DNA of 64,000 nt from Cycas panzhihuaensis. Its lineage: Eukaryota; Cycadophyta. Positions 11,831 through 23,270 of this stretch are shown piece after piece; position 1 is the stretch's first letter, and each line of letters begins with the position of its first letter. Position numbers and translations under genes: made by a program. The stretch covers positions 213,907,741-213,971,740 of the forward strand of contig CM041465.1 of the NCBI GenBank assembly GCA_023213395.1, given 5' to 3'. The notes below the pieces were generated by a model. The model made no database searches and was not told the origin of the DNA. It saw nothing but the letters and a program-made list of their open reading frames with translations.

Positions 11831-13184
11831 AATATATGAGTACATCAAATAAAATGTCATATCAAAATACAAATTTGATCTTTAAATAGTGCTAAAACCA
11901 AGTTGCTTTAATAACATAAGATATTGTCATCACCTATATGAAAAGACCTCTACCTAGTAGACCACATAGGTAACTTTCTACTTTGATTGCCAATTAGTTA
12001 GGTCACTCCTTTAGGTATATGGTTATGTCAACACTAAGTTAACTTCACTTTGGAAACACATTATCTTATGTGGTCAAATAAGTAAGTTGGAAGTCAATGC
12101 AATAGTAGTTGAAAAAAAATACCCTACCTCTTAATAAATGGGACTATAAGACCAACTCTTTGACATCTATTCACTAGAAATATAATAATGTTACTAACTA
12201 TGTCTAGAATAATAATAAAATAACCTTTTTAGCCTTACATAAAGGTACTATAGCCTCATAGCTATCTCTATGGGCTTACAAATGCCTTAATGGTCTATCA
12301 TATATCTAATAATACGTGTCAATGACATAAACATACTTAAGAAATGAGATGTGAATCAATACATTAAATAATGACTCTCTCTAAATGATAAATGTTTAAT
12401 AACAATGGATTCTCTAGACCCTATGGAAGAGCCTATGACTTATATTTTTATATTTTCATCTCTTTGGGGTTGCATTATAGGAATGAAAAAATATCAAATA
12501 ATTTAAAACCTTTAAAATGACATAGATATGCTAAAAATAATGTAAAACTCATAAAATGCTGACTTTTGAAAGATAAACTCACAATATACCCTCCCTCCTT
12601 ATATGCTTTGCCCCTAAAGAATCTATATATAAAAATACATAAAGTGACCACTACCTCCTACTACCATAATGTATAGGGTAGATGGGCCATTATTGAGTCA
12701 AAGAGAGGAGGTTGTTACTACTACACCTACTAGTTAATGAAGTATATGGATGCTATGTAAGTGTCTCACACCATGAAAGTAGGAAAAGGAGTATTACCCT
12801 CTTTGTTATTACTTATTATAGAAGAAATAGGGGATTATAAAGTAATAGAGGTATCCATAAAAGTATGACCCCATATGCTCTTGTAAGTTGAATGTTGGTG
12901 GCACCAACTTGATGCTTACACTTTTAAGTGAAGAGATTTCAATATATTGGTTGAAAAAAAATTGATCTCAAATATAAGGAATTTAAAAGATTTTATTTCC
13001 CCTACATTGTCTTCTTCTTCTTATTATTTCGCCTTTTCTTTTGCACAGGTTCCATGGCTAGAAATAAGTGGTTTAATCTATTAGCAAAGCATAAAAATAA
13101 AGAGATTCTAATTTGGCTCATAGATATTCTGGTACTACCCTCATGCCCATGATTGAAGGGGACCTTCTAATTACTAAATACCTA
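11831..13184. other. No gene recognised
   Basis: Probably the 3' internal region of the element whose LTR is at 11,468-11,818 (minus strand), but I could not read any pol domain. A TTC-rich patch is at 13,011-13,024. Confidence 0.4.
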
Positions 13185-13189
13185 AATAA

Positions 13190-13701
13190 TGTTAAGATTA
13201 TTATCGTACCAAAACCTTAAGGTATTAGTGTTTGATATAAATCTTATATTTAAACAACCCATAGGGCAACTAGTCTTAGGGCCTATGGTGGTGGTTAGTC
13301 CATATTAAACAATCCTTAAGATGTAGTAGTTAGTCTAACACCCACTCTCTGACATTACTTAGGGGGAATTGATCCTGGGATAAGGCATTGATACCAAATG
13401 AAAGGTACAAGGAGACAAAGCAGAGCAATTAAAATCCTATATTAATAAAAAATCAACAATATTCTAATAGTTGGTGGTGTTAAAGAATACTGTTATGTAT
13501 TTGTACCCTATAGTTATAGTCAAGATGTTAGGCAAGTCCACCATCGACTGATACCTTTTTTCTAAATGAAAAATTAATAAAAAATAAATATAAAATACAA
13601 ACTTAATACCTAGGTCAACTGATTATGGTTGGAGGTAGCCCTACATAGTCCCAATACTACTATACACACTTTTTAATAGAAAATGAATATTATTCCTAAC
13701 A
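13190..13701 (-). repeat. 3' LTR of the outer copia element
   Basis: In plus-strand orientation it begins TGTTAAGATT and ends CCTAACA, and matches 25,569-26,080 along its full length with many transitions. Confidence 0.92.
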
Positions 13702-13712
13702 TTCTCCCTAAT
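13702..13712 (-). other. Polypurine tract of the outer copia element
   Basis: The minus strand reads ATTAGGGAGAA immediately before the LTR start, the expected plus-strand priming site. Confidence 0.7.
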
Positions 13713-15079
13713 AATGTTTATTTTGTGTAATTATAAGCTTATCTTTTAATTTGTGGGATTTGATTTTCCCAAGTTCCTTTGTAAATATATTTGTTGTCTG
13801 ATCTTTTGTGCTACAATAAACTAACTCTATTTCTCTTGCTTAGACAAGTTCCCATATGAAGTGATGATACATCTTAATATATTTAATCCTTGATACATCT
13901 TAATATATTTAATCCTTTTATGGAAAATTGGGTTGCATATCATTTGAATAGTACTCTAATTATCACATCATATTTTAGTAGGACCATCCTATTTCATTTA
14001 GAGATCATGAAGTAAATGATGTAGCCAAAGCGTTTCACATACACCTAATACTACTACCTTTTATTCTACTTTAGTTACAGATAAGAAGATAATATTTTAC
14101 TTTTTGGTATTCCATGCTATAGATATTAAACTTAAACTAAAGGTGTATTTAGAAGTAGACATTTTATCATCAATATCACCTGCCTAATCTAAATATGTAT
14201 ACTTGATTAATCTAAAATTTGATGAAGGTTTGTAATGTAGCCTATAATCTATAGTATTTTTTAGATACCTTAGAATTTGTTTAGCTACTTGCCAATGCAT
14301 AGTTTTGGGATCTTGCAGAAACTTTTACACAACACTAACTGCATGCATAATATTTAGTCATGTTGATATGGAATAGATTAGACTTCTAATCAATTATTTA
14401 AATAATATAAGATCAATATGAGTAGAATAATCAAGTTTGGACAATTTGATTCCAACTTATGCTAGTGTGGAGAAAGCCTTGCAGTCACTTATTTTGAACT
14501 TTTAGAGTAAGTCCAAGGTATATTTCTTTTAGGAAATAAAGATGCCATCATCATCTTGCCATACTTCCAATCATAAGATGTAATGCATTAGCCTCAAGTC
14601 TGTCATTTTGAACTCCTTGCACATGTCATTCTTGAATTTTTAAGAAAGATGGGAGTCATTTCTTGTATAGACCAAATCATTAATATAAAGTCCCACAATC
14701 AATATGGAATATCCCTTAATTTTCCCTTAATTTTGATGTATAAGTTTGGATTTGATTGGGTTATCTCAAATCCTTAATCATGGAAATACTTATCTATCCT
14801 AGAGTACCATGTTCTAGGTACTTATTTCAAATCATAAAGTGTCTTTTTAAGTTTATACACTTTATTCTCTTCCCCTCTAAATTCAAAACCTTTTAGTTAT
14901 TGAACATATTTTTCTTCTTCAATGTAGCTATTGAGAAAAGTGCTTTTAACATCTATTTGGTGAACATCCCAATTTTTTTGCATTACTAGACTTAGCATCA
15001 TTTGAATAATCTCTATTCTAGCAACAAGGGAAAAGGTTTTATTATAGTCAATGCCTTCTCTTTGTGCATAGCCCTTAGC
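13713..15079 (-). pseudogene. Outer copia RT (C-terminal part) and RNase H remnant
   Basis: The minus strand opens at 15,079 with AKGYAQREGIDY, continues through QIDVKSTFLN (the conserved copia LDVKTAFLNG box) and reaches the catalytic box as YIND at 14,676-14,687, where active enzymes have YVDD. RNase H is readable at 13,990-13,800: a CDN motif, then a KYIKMYHHFIWELV stretch (the KHI-xxYHFIRE-V box), then TKDQTTNIFTKELG near the C-terminus. Several Gln codons are now TAG. It is the downstream half of the gene whose upstream half lies at 20,388-20,949. Confidence 0.85.
13865..13916. repeat. 26-bp tandem duplication inside the outer RNase H
   Basis: Two identical 26-bp copies (13,865-13,890 and 13,891-13,916), starting TGATACATCTTAATATATTT. 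Twenty-six is not a multiple of three, so this alone shifts the RNase H frame. Confidence 0.95.
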
Positions 15080-15084
15080 AATAA

Positions 15085-15706
15085 TGTTTTATATTGTGAC
15101 AACAATAGTTTGAAGCTAAAATTTTGGCATGTTGTTGGCATGGTTCCCCCCCTAATCTTTCTTGGGGGGTTCCAAGGGGGGCAGGAGCCCCCCTTGGCCG
15201 GGGGGTGAAAGGGGTGTGGAACGCCCCTCGCTAAGAGGGGGTTCACGGGCAATAGCTCCCAACCCAAAAAATTAGCCCTATAAACCATATTAAAATGTAA
15301 AGAGAATCATGGTCATTCGAAAAAAATACCCTAGATTCTACGGCTGAGATTTATGCCCTGGATACCCTAGATTCTTATTATGTTGTATGTAATGTAATGT
15401 ACTGTGATGAGGGCAGTGGCTGGTTGTTGTTCCTGAGAGCACTCTACTACTTAGATGTACTTTTTATCCATTTTACAGTAATAAAGATCGAAACATTTCC
15501 TTTGTGGATGTTTCCTTAGCACACTGCTAGGGTTTTACAACATTATATCAGGTGTATATGTGATGTTTGGATTTCATATTCATGTTATTATATTATCTCT
15601 GAGTTCAGAACTTGCATGTTAAATTCTAGTTTTGATTCTTGTAACTAGTTACAAAATAGTTCAGATCTTGTGGAGGTTTAAGGTTTGGGACCATGTATTC
15701 TCAATA
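15085..15706 (+). repeat. 5' LTR of the inner copia element
   Basis: 622 bp, from TGTTTTATATTGTGACAAC to CTCAATA. It matches the 3' LTR with one local replacement near 15,355-15,380, where a segment of about 20-30 bp present in the 3' LTR (20,016-20,050) is missing and a CCCTAGATT copy stands instead. AATAAAGATC near 15,480 could act in polyadenylation. Confidence 0.93.
15145..15265. repeat. GC-rich hairpin island in the 5' LTR
   Basis: In an otherwise AT-rich window this ~120 bp is dominated by G and C runs. It includes a perfect inverted repeat, CCAAGGGGGG (15,172-15,181) and CCCCCCTTGG (15,188-15,197), separated by 6 nt, and further C-run/G-run pairs. The same island sits at 19,800-19,925 in the 3' LTR. 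Confidence 0.85.
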
Positions 15707-15708
15707 AG

Positions 15709-15720
15709 TGGTATTAGAGC
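15709..15720 (+). promoter_or_regulatory. Primer binding site, inner copia
   Basis: TGGTATTAGAGC, one mismatch from the initiator-Met-tRNA complement, two nt after the LTR end. Confidence 0.88.
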
Positions 15721-15775
15721 CACTTCTTTTTGTAGCAAGTTTGTGAAGGTTTTGGTGTCAGTTTTTCTACACCAA

Positions 15776-16600
15776 ATGGAGAAACTAGCAAGTGAAAAGT
15801 TTGAGGTAGAGAAATTCAATGGCAAGAACAACTTCGAGTTGTGGAAGCTAAAAGCACATGATATTCTTGTACAACAGGGTTTGTACAAAGCCCTTGCAGG
15901 TAAATCGAAGAAACCTGCAGGGATGGATGATGATGAATGGGATGACTTAGACAAAAAGGCACTTAGCACAATACGATTTTGCTTGGAAAATGAAGTCTTA
16001 TTTAACATCACAGGGGAGGAGATAACAGTAGGATTATAGATCCAGTTGGAAGGCCTATATATGACCAAATCAATAATGAATCAAATCTACCTGAAGAGGC
16101 AACTGTGCTCGCTACCGCTAAAGGAAGCTACAAAAATTACTGACCATCTAAATATTTTCAATACTCTTATTTATCAGTTGACTAGTATCGATGTTAAAAT
16201 TGAGGATGAGGACAAAGCTGTTACCTTGTTATGCTCATTACCTGAATCCCAGGATAATATTATTATCTCAATTAGTTTCAGCACTACATATGTATTGGAT
16301 TATGATTCTATTGTGAGTGCTTTGCTAATGGAAGAAGTGTGGAGGAAATCTAGTCTTAAAACCTCCATACCAGAAGCTATGACGGTAAGGGGTAGAACAT
16401 TTGAGAGATGATAAAACTCCAGGGATACATCAAGGTCTAAGTCAAAGATCAAAAAGAGTAAGCTCAGGTGTTGGCATTGTAATAAGACCGATCACCTCAA
16501 GAAGGATTACTACAAAAGGAAGGAGTTCCAGAAAAAGGAAGATCCTGCTAATGAGGTGAATTAGGTGGAGTCAAATAAAGGTATGGATGATGATGTCTTG
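15776..16600 (+). pseudogene. Inner copia gag remnant
   Basis: Nucleocapsid/capsid polyprotein region. The start chosen is the ATG at 15,776, 55 nt after the PBS, because it opens the conserved MEKLASEKFEVEKFNGKNNF N-terminus; the open frame extends upstream only into the PBS/LTR. A first in-frame stop (TAG, 16,037-16,039) falls at a position normally occupied by Trp. The frame continues through the UBN2-type body (YMTKSIMNQIYLKRQL ... TKITDHLNIFNTL ... KAVTLLCSLPES) to a CCHC zinc knuckle at about 16,469-16,510, read as C-WH-C-NKTDHLKKD-Y. There the last Cys has become Tyr and the usual GH has become DH. Nonfunctional. Confidence 0.9.
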
Positions 16601-17240
16601 GTCGCTTATAATGTTTCTCATTATCACCATGACTGATCATTAGATTCAGGTGCTTCGCACCACATGTGTCCACACAAGAGTTAGTTCTCATCATACCGAC
16701 CTCTTAATGGTGGTGATGTACTTATAGGAAATGAAGTTTCTTGTAAGACAGTGGGCATTAGTAGCATTAGAATTAAGATGTTCGATGGAGTAGTCAGAAC
16801 ATTAATTGAGGTTAGACATCTACCTGATCTGAAAAGGAATCTGATTTCCTTAGGTGAACTAGATTCAGGTGGTTTTAAGCATACAGGTTATGAAGGAGTC
16901 CTAAAGGTGTCAAAGGGCTCCTTGGTTGTTATGAAAGCCTTAAAGAAAGGAAATCTTTACATGTTAGTGGGAAGTACAGATGTCAGCGAAGCAGCTACAA
17001 CATCAAAGACTGCAGAAGATTTAGCTCCTTTATGGCATCAGAGACTTGGGCACATGAGTGAGAGACGACTTAAGGTGCTGATAAACTATAAGTTGCTTCC
17101 TAACTTACAGCCTTTAGATTTGGCTTTCTATAAACATTATATTTTTGGAAAGTAGCATAGACTCAGGTTTAAAGTAGGAAGTCACACTAGTAAAGGTGTT
17201 CTGGATTATATACATTTAGATGGGGACCAACCCCTAAAAT
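16601..17240 (+). pseudogene. Inner copia protease and GAG-pre-integrase region
   Basis: The aspartic protease signature LDSGASHHMC is intact at 16,640-16,669, with Asp at 16,643. The frame runs on through KRNLISLGELD and the open stretch 16,751-17,155. The integrase zinc domain follows: WHQRLGHMSERRL (both His present), then FYKHYIFGK at about 17,130-17,155, where both CxxC cysteines have become Tyr. The frame then stops. A loss of about 2 nt near 17,220, between HLD and WGPTP, shifts the frame into the integrase core. Confidence 0.88.
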
Positions 17241-17925
17241 ATCTTGTGGAGGATCACTGTACTTTGTCACATTTATAGATGATTACTCCAGGAAGGTATG
17301 GGTCTATTTTTTGAAAAGGAAATCTGAAGTGTTCAGTGTGTTTAAGCAGTTCAAGGCTTTAGTTGAGAATAACACTAGTAAGACAATCAAATATTTAAGA
17401 ACTGACAATGGAGGTGAGTTCAACTCTTTGGAATTTGAGAACTATTACAGAGAAGCTAGGATCGAAAGACACAAGACCACTAGCTATACTCTACAGCAAA
17501 ATGGCATTGCTGAGGACATGAATAAGACACTCTTAGAAAGAGCAAGAAGCATGCTAAGTAATGCAGGAGTAGAGCAGGGCTTATGGGTAGAAGCTATTCA
17601 AATAGCTTACTATCTGATAAACAGGTCACCATCACTTATAATAGATTACAAGATTCCTGAAGAGGTATGGACTAAACATCCATGTGATTATTCAAATTTA
17701 AAAGTTTTTGGTTGTGATGATTATGCATGGACTGACAAAAGTAAACATTTAAAATTAGACCCAAAATCCAAGAGATATATATTTTTTGGTTATGGTGATA
17801 AGGATGGTGTGAAGGGATACAGGTTGTGGGACCCTACTGCCTACCAAATCACCATTAATAGAGATGTCATATTTGATGAATCTCCCCTTGTAAAATCAGA
17901 TAGTGGAGAAGTTGAAATGAAATAG
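17241..17925 (+). pseudogene. Inner copia integrase catalytic core and C-terminus
   Basis: Strand-transfer domain. The frame of 17,311-17,925 actually begins upstream with FVTFIDDYSRKVWVYF (about 17,260-17,310; first catalytic Asp). It continues with YLRTDNGGEFNSLEF (second Asp) and QQNGIAEDMNKT (catalytic Glu), so the DDE triad is still present. GSD-like SNLKVFGCDDYAWTDKSKHLKLDPKSKRYIFFGYGDK follows in this frame and is the copia-specific integrase C-terminal region; VIFDE ends it. A stop (TAG) at 17,923-17,925 breaks the link to RT. Confidence 0.9.
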
Positions 17926-19691
17926 GAGCAGCAAGTTGAACATCAACAAGTCAAGTTTGAAATGCAACCATCTATGGAATCAGAAGAGCAAGAAGATCTT
18001 TCTGAAGATAAATCAGTAGTAGATTCATAGGAGTATGTGGATACTCCTCTACCAACAATTAGAAGATCTACATGAGTTAGTCATCCAGCTAATAGGTACA
18101 ACCCTTTTATTTCTATTGCTTTGGTTTCTAATGATGGTGAGCCCACATGTTATCAGGAAGCAGTAGATGATATCCATGGTGAGAAGTGGAAAAAGGCTAT
18201 GTAGGAAGAGATAGATGCTTTGAAGAGAAATAATTCATAGGACTTGGTAGAACTTCCACATGGTAGGAAGACTATTGGTTACAGGTGGGTTTTCAAAAAG
18301 AAAATAGATGTTGATAGAAAGGTCAATAAATACATGGCAAGACTGGTGGCTAAAGGTTTTGCACAAAAAGTAAGTATTGACTTTCATGAGATCTTTTCAC
18401 CAGTTGTCAAACTTGTTTCAATTTAAGTGTTGTTAGCATTAGTAGCTTCTCTCAATTTGGAGTTAGAGCAGTTAGATGTAAAAACATCTTTTCTACATGG
18501 AGATTTAGATGAGGAGATCTATATGGATCAATGAGAAGGGTTTGTACAAGATGGCAGGAAAAGACTTATTTGTAGGCTCAGAAAATCATTGTATGGCCTG
18601 AAGCAATCACCTAGGCAATGGTACAAGAAGTTTGATGCCTTCACGGAGAGCCAAAATTTCAAAAGAAGTGAGTATGATCATTGTGTTTACTTTAAATTTA
18701 TGGACAATGGCTTATTCATTATCTTAGTATTATATGTTGATGACATGCTGGTTGCAAGCAAGAGCATGGAAGAAATCAATAATCTAAAGGCTCAATTAGC
18801 TAGGAATTTTAATATGAAGGATCTAGGAGCTACAAAATAAATCTTAGGCATGGAGATACACATAGATGGGAAAAATGGTAAGCTATAGTTATCACAGTAG
18901 AAATATATAAAGAAGGTGCTAACCAGGTTTGGTATGGCAAATGTGAAACTAGTGAGTATCCCATTGGCTTCCCACTTTAAGCTTTCTATGAATATGAGTC
19001 CTAGTAGTAAAGAAGAGAAGGTTTATATATCTCGTGTACCTTATGCCAGTACAATAGGAAGTTTGATATATGCCATGGTATGTACAAGACCTGATATTTG
19101 ACATGCAGTTGGTGTAGTTAGTAGGTTTATGGCAAATCTAAGAAAGGAACATTGGGTTGTAATGAAATGGGTGCTTCAGTATTTGAGAGGCACAAGTGAC
19201 TACTACATGAGGTACAGGTAATCAGGTTTGTGGATATGTCGATTCAAACTTTGTAGGATATTTAGACAAAAGAAGGTCTACTTCAAGTTATGTTTTCACT
19301 CTTGCAAATGGTCCAATTAGTTGGATGTCCAAATTACAGAGCATAATTGCACTGTTAACCATAGAAGTTGAATATATTGCTATAGCACATGGTTGTAAAG
19401 AAGCAATCTGGTTGCAGGGATCTCTTGGTTGATCTTGGAAGGAGATAGGAAAATGTAAAGGTATTTTGTGACAGTCAAAGTGCCATTTACTTAGCCAAGA
19501 ATCTGGCTTATCACAGTAGAATAAAACATATTACTCTTAAGTACCATTTTGTTAGATAGGTTATGGAAGCAGGTGGAGTGGCACTTGAGAAGATTTACAC
19601 CAATCAGAATTAAGATGATATATTCACAAAACTAGTACCAATAGATAAATTTAAATGGTGTTTGACTTCTCTTGGCTTGCAAAAAAGATGA
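17926..19691 (+). pseudogene. Inner copia reverse transcriptase and RNase H remnant
   Basis: Same frame as the integrase until about 19,210. Visible motifs are VELPHGRKTIGYRWVFKKK, ARLVAKGFAQ, LDVKTSFLHGD, MYGLKQSPRQWYKKFD, the intact catalytic YVDDM at 18,733-18,747, a TIGSLIYAMVCTRPDI box and a frameshift near 19,215 in the SGYVDS region. RNase H then gives SWMSKLQSIIALLTIEVEY, CDSQSAIYLAKN and a DIFTKLVP-KF...SLGL C-terminus, with the natural terminator TGA at 19,689-19,691. Interrupting stops are mostly TAG. Clearly dead but the best preserved pol in the outer/inner pair. Confidence 0.9.
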
Positions 19692-19728
19692 TGAAGGGTC
19701 CAGGGAAGGTATTGGGTAAATTGTTGTC

Positions 19729-19739
19729 AAGGAGGAGAT
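19729..19739 (+). other. Polypurine tract, inner copia
   Basis: AAGGAGGAGAT immediately upstream of the 3' LTR start. Confidence 0.85.
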
Positions 19740-20382
19740 TGTTGGATATTGTGACAACAACAGTTTGAGGCTAAAATTTTGGCATGTTGCCAGTGCGGTT
19801 TCCCCCCCTAATCTTTCTCAGGGGGTTCCAAGGGAGGCGAGCCCCCCTTGGCTGGGGGGTGCGAGGGGTATGGAATGCCCCCCGCTAAGAAAGGGTTCGG
19901 GGGCGATAGCCCTCGACCCGAAAAATTAGCCCTGTAAACCATATTAAAATGTAAAGAGAATTAGGGTCATTTAATACAAATACCCTAGATTTTATGGCTA
20001 AGATTTATGCCTTGGATGTCCCTCGCATGTAGCCCAATTTAGGGCTTTTCTTATTATGTTGTATGTAATGTAATATACAGTGATGAGGGCGACGACTGGT
20101 TGTTGTTCCTAAGAGCACTCTACTACTAAGATGTACTTTTTCTCCATTTTACAATAATAAAGATCAATACCTTTCCTATATGGATATTTCCCTAGCACAT
20201 TACTAGGGTTTTACCATATTATATCAGGTGCATATATGATGTTTGGCTTTCATATTCATGTTATTGTATTATCTTTGAGTTTGGAACTTGCATGTTAAAT
20301 TCTAATTTTGATTCCTATAACTAGTTGAAAAATAGTTCAGATCTTATGGCGGTTTAAGGTTTGGGACCTTGTATTCTCAACA
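19740..20382 (+). repeat. 3' LTR of the inner copia element
   Basis: 643 bp, TGTTGGATATTGTGAC to TTCTCAACA, followed directly by the AATAA target duplication. Contains the GC-rich hairpin island at 19,800-19,925. Confidence 0.93.
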
Positions 20383-20387
20383 AATAA

Positions 20388-20949
20388 GTCTAGCCTTATG
20401 TTTGGTAATAGACCTATTAGATCTAAACTTAGTCTTATAGACCTATTTTGTCTCAATAGCTATTTTATTAAGAGGAAGATAATTAAGTTCCCATGTATCA
20501 TTCTTCATTATAGAGTTATACTCATCTTCCATAGCATTTCTCCATTTATCTTGAGTATTTGCCTATTCAAAAGAGTGAGGCTCATTGGCTTACATCACTT
20601 GAATCATGAGGTTAAAGTTAACTTGACTTGAATAAGTGGATCTTCTTTTGAAATTATTGTCTAATATATTGTCTAAGTCATGGCTTCTTTGGACCTATTT
20701 AAGAAACCTTTGAGATTAAGTGGAGGTTCCCTCATCACTTGGCCTTGATACATCATAATTTTGTCTTAGTTCTTATCTAGGTGGCATATATATAGACCCT
20801 GGAGATGAATCAAAGTTAACCACAACATTCTTGCATTTATCTTGGACACAATCTCGTTGATAGTAGTCATCTTCCTTGAATATAATATCTGTGTTAATAA
20901 TAACATTTTTTTCCTTTGGATCAGACACCTTATAAGATTTTAACATGTC
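20388..20949 (-). pseudogene. Outer copia RT, N-terminal part
   Basis: Minus strand: a serine/acid-rich linker, then KWRNAMEDEYNSIMKNDTWEL (about 20,540-20,480), the standard start of the copia RT domain (W--AM--E---L--N-TW-L). It ends at KHKARL beside the inner insertion. The following conserved residues resume at 15,079, and the reading frame is continuous across the insert if one target-duplication copy is counted. Confidence 0.85.
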
Positions 20950-22199
20950 ATTATATCTAATAAATATGCTCTTTATGCTTTTGTCATCAAGTTTAATCCT
21001 TTTTTATTTTGGAATATGGGAAAAATCAAAGCATCCAAATACTGTCAAGTGGTGATTGCTAGGTTTGTGACCTGTCCATGCTTCATTTAGTGTCATCCAC
21101 CTAAGGGATTTCATGATACACCTATTTAGGAGATGTACTACAATATGGATAACTTCTACCCAAAATTCAAGTCCTAATTTCTTATCCTTAAGCATGCACC
21201 TAGCTATTTCAACTCCAGTATGATTCTTATGTTTAGCTACCTCATTTTGTTATGGTGTGTAGGGGTTTATATATTGTCTTATAATGCTATGGTAGGTATA
21301 ATAGGCATTAAACTCATTAGAAATAAACTCTCTCCTATTATCTGACCTTAGGGAAAGTATTTTATGGTCACTTTACTTCTCCACAAAGATTTTGAAGTTT
21401 GCAAAGCATTAAAATGCATCTAATTTAAATTTTAAGAAGTAAAACTATGTCTTCCTTGTATAGTCATCAATAAAAGTAAGGAAATATTTTACTCCTGTTA
21501 GAGATTGGACATCCATTAGACCACAAAGATCTATGTCAATTAGTTGAAGTGGCCCCTTTGCTCTATAGCTTCCATCAAGAAAGCTCTCTTTATGTTATTT
21601 TCCTAGGAGGCATCCTTCATATATGTCCTTGTCAGCTTTAATTTGGGATAGACCTTCAACCATATTCATCTTCTTCATGATGACTAGGCTTTCATAGTTT
21701 AAGTAGCCAAACCTTTTATGGCATATATCACTATCTATCTTGGTTAATGTCTTTAATGCATGATTAACTAAAGGGAGTATGACTAACTTGCCTTTAGCTA
21801 CAACCAATTTATTCAATATTTAATCCTTAATATTACACTTACCATTGTCAAACATAACCTTATAATCTTGATCCATCATTTGTCCCATAGATAGGAGGTT
21901 TAGATAGGAGGTTCTTCTTAAGTGCTGGAACATAAATGATATCATCAAGGTATCTAGTTTTTTGTAAGTCTATTATGATAAAGACTTTACCTCTTCTACT
22001 CAATTTATAAGATGTATCATCACCGAATATGATTGTGCCCTTCTTAGACCTTTCAATGGTATGGAATATTTCTTCCTTATGTATCATGTGTCTGGACCAT
22101 CCATAATCTATATTCCAACAATCTTCTTCTTTGTTGGCAATAAGGCTTGATAAAAATAGTTGATCATTTTCTTTATTTTCAATGACTGTATTGGCACTT
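20950..22199 (-). pseudogene. Outer copia protease and integrase remnant
   Basis: Minus strand order: CWNIDYGWSRHM at about 22,130-22,090, where protease normally has DSG-S-HM (active-site Ser now Tyr). Then GTIIFGDDTSYKL...LDDIIYVPALKKNLLS and the integrase zinc region ICHKRFGYLNYESL...IYEGCLLGK (one His now Tyr, one Cys now Tyr). The core follows with DDYTKK-like and SLRSDNRREFISNEF (Asp kept, Gly-Gly now Arg-Arg), PYTPQ-NEVAKHKN and LLNRCIMKSLRWMTLNEAW...HLTVFGC. Three open stretches remain (22,087-21,860; 21,816-21,595; 21,195-21,004). Confidence 0.87.
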
Positions 22200-23270
22200 C
22201 CTCTAGTTGGAGGGCCATTTTTAGCAAAATATCTATCTTCAGTATGGCCAACCTTGTGATAATATATGCAAAGGATAGGATCTCTTCATCTTTGACTTAG
22301 ATTCCTACTTTTAGGGGTTCCTCTATCCATAGAAGGTGTCCTTTCCCTTTCCCAAATATGGGCCTTGATTATCTCTTTGTTTATTGCTTGGATAATTTAA
22401 ATTGGGCCTTTGAAAATTGCTTTAGCCTTGGTAATTATGATAATATTGGCTAACATCTTGATATCTTTCTTGGCTTTGGTATCTATATTAACTTGGGTAT
22501 CTTTGCTTAGATCCTTGATGCCTTTGATGAGGATCTTCGTATCTAGGATGTTACACTTGGTATTAATTTTGTCTTAGATTTCTATCTCTCCCCCTTGGGG
22601 ATTGATTCCTTATCCTTAAGCTTTTAACTTGGGAATTAAATTTGAATCTAGTATTTGTTGCAAAGGCCTGTTCTAAGGATTTATTGGTGCCCTTCTTTTC
22701 TTTAACATCCATCAACATAGCACTCAATTATTCTATCTTTAAGGTGCTTAAGTCCTTAGATACCTCTATACTTGTGGCTATTATCTTAGACCTTTTAATT
22801 TCACCAACACATCTAAAGTATCCATTCTATAATCCTTTATTCTGTAAGTGTTTCTCCAAGAGATGTGATTTGGTTCATAAGATCTTAAACTTTTATTATA
22901 AACTCATTAATGATCTCCTTGGGTGACATCCTTAAATTCTCAAATATACTCCTTAAAGTTTAGAGTTTTGATGAGGCTACTCCTTCATAGATAAGTTATA
23001 ATGTGTCCCATACTTCTTTAGATTTTGATACCTCACTAACTTTTAGGAAAATATGATCTTCTAGAGCACAAAAAATTAATGCTAATGCTTAATTATCCTT
23101 CTTTACACATTCTTTGAAGGATTGTTTTTTTACTTTACTAGCATTCTGACTAACTTCTATATATCCTATCTTCACAATATCATACATGTCTTTAGCTATG
23201 AGAATGGGTTTTATCCTCCTACTCTAATTAAAGAAAATTGATCCATAAAACTTAGGGATGATCATATTAC
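22200..23270 (-). pseudogene. Outer copia gag remnant
   Basis: Minus strand from a probable Met near 23,263 (MIIPKFYGSIFFN...). It shows a UBN2-like gag body with KDMYDIVKIGYIE, ALALIFCALEDHIFLKVSEV, KSKEVWDTL and LRMSPKEIINEFIIKVxDLMNQI. A degraded zinc knuckle (YYHKVGHTEDRYFAK; Cys to Tyr) lies near 22,260-22,225. Multiple TAG/TAA stops. The zinc knuckle leads directly into the protease. Confidence 0.78.

Larger units (their letters stand above)
15080..20387 (+). mobile_element. Inner Ty1/copia retrotransposon, nested in the outer element
   Basis: LTRs at 15,085-15,706 and 19,740-20,382, PBS, gag-PR-IN-RT-RH in copia order, polypurine tract and a perfect 5-bp target duplication AATAA (15,080-15,084 and 20,383-20,387). 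It is inserted head-to-head with the host element, inside the outer RT just after its conserved KARL motif. Total about 5.3 kb. By eye about 12% LTR divergence, lower than the outer LTR pair, which agrees with the nesting order. Gag starts with the METK-like MEKLASEKFEVEKFNGKNNF pattern common to one plant copia group. Confidence 0.95.

Noticed and set aside
15013-15288. 91-codon minus-strand frame and 68-codon plus-strand frame over the inner 5' LTR
   Set aside because: They lie across an LTR junction and the GC-rich hairpin island; no similarity to a protein family and explained by the repeat.
15661-16068. 135-codon minus-strand frame opposite the inner gag
   Set aside because: Shadow of the gag reading; the plus-strand translation has the recognised family motifs.
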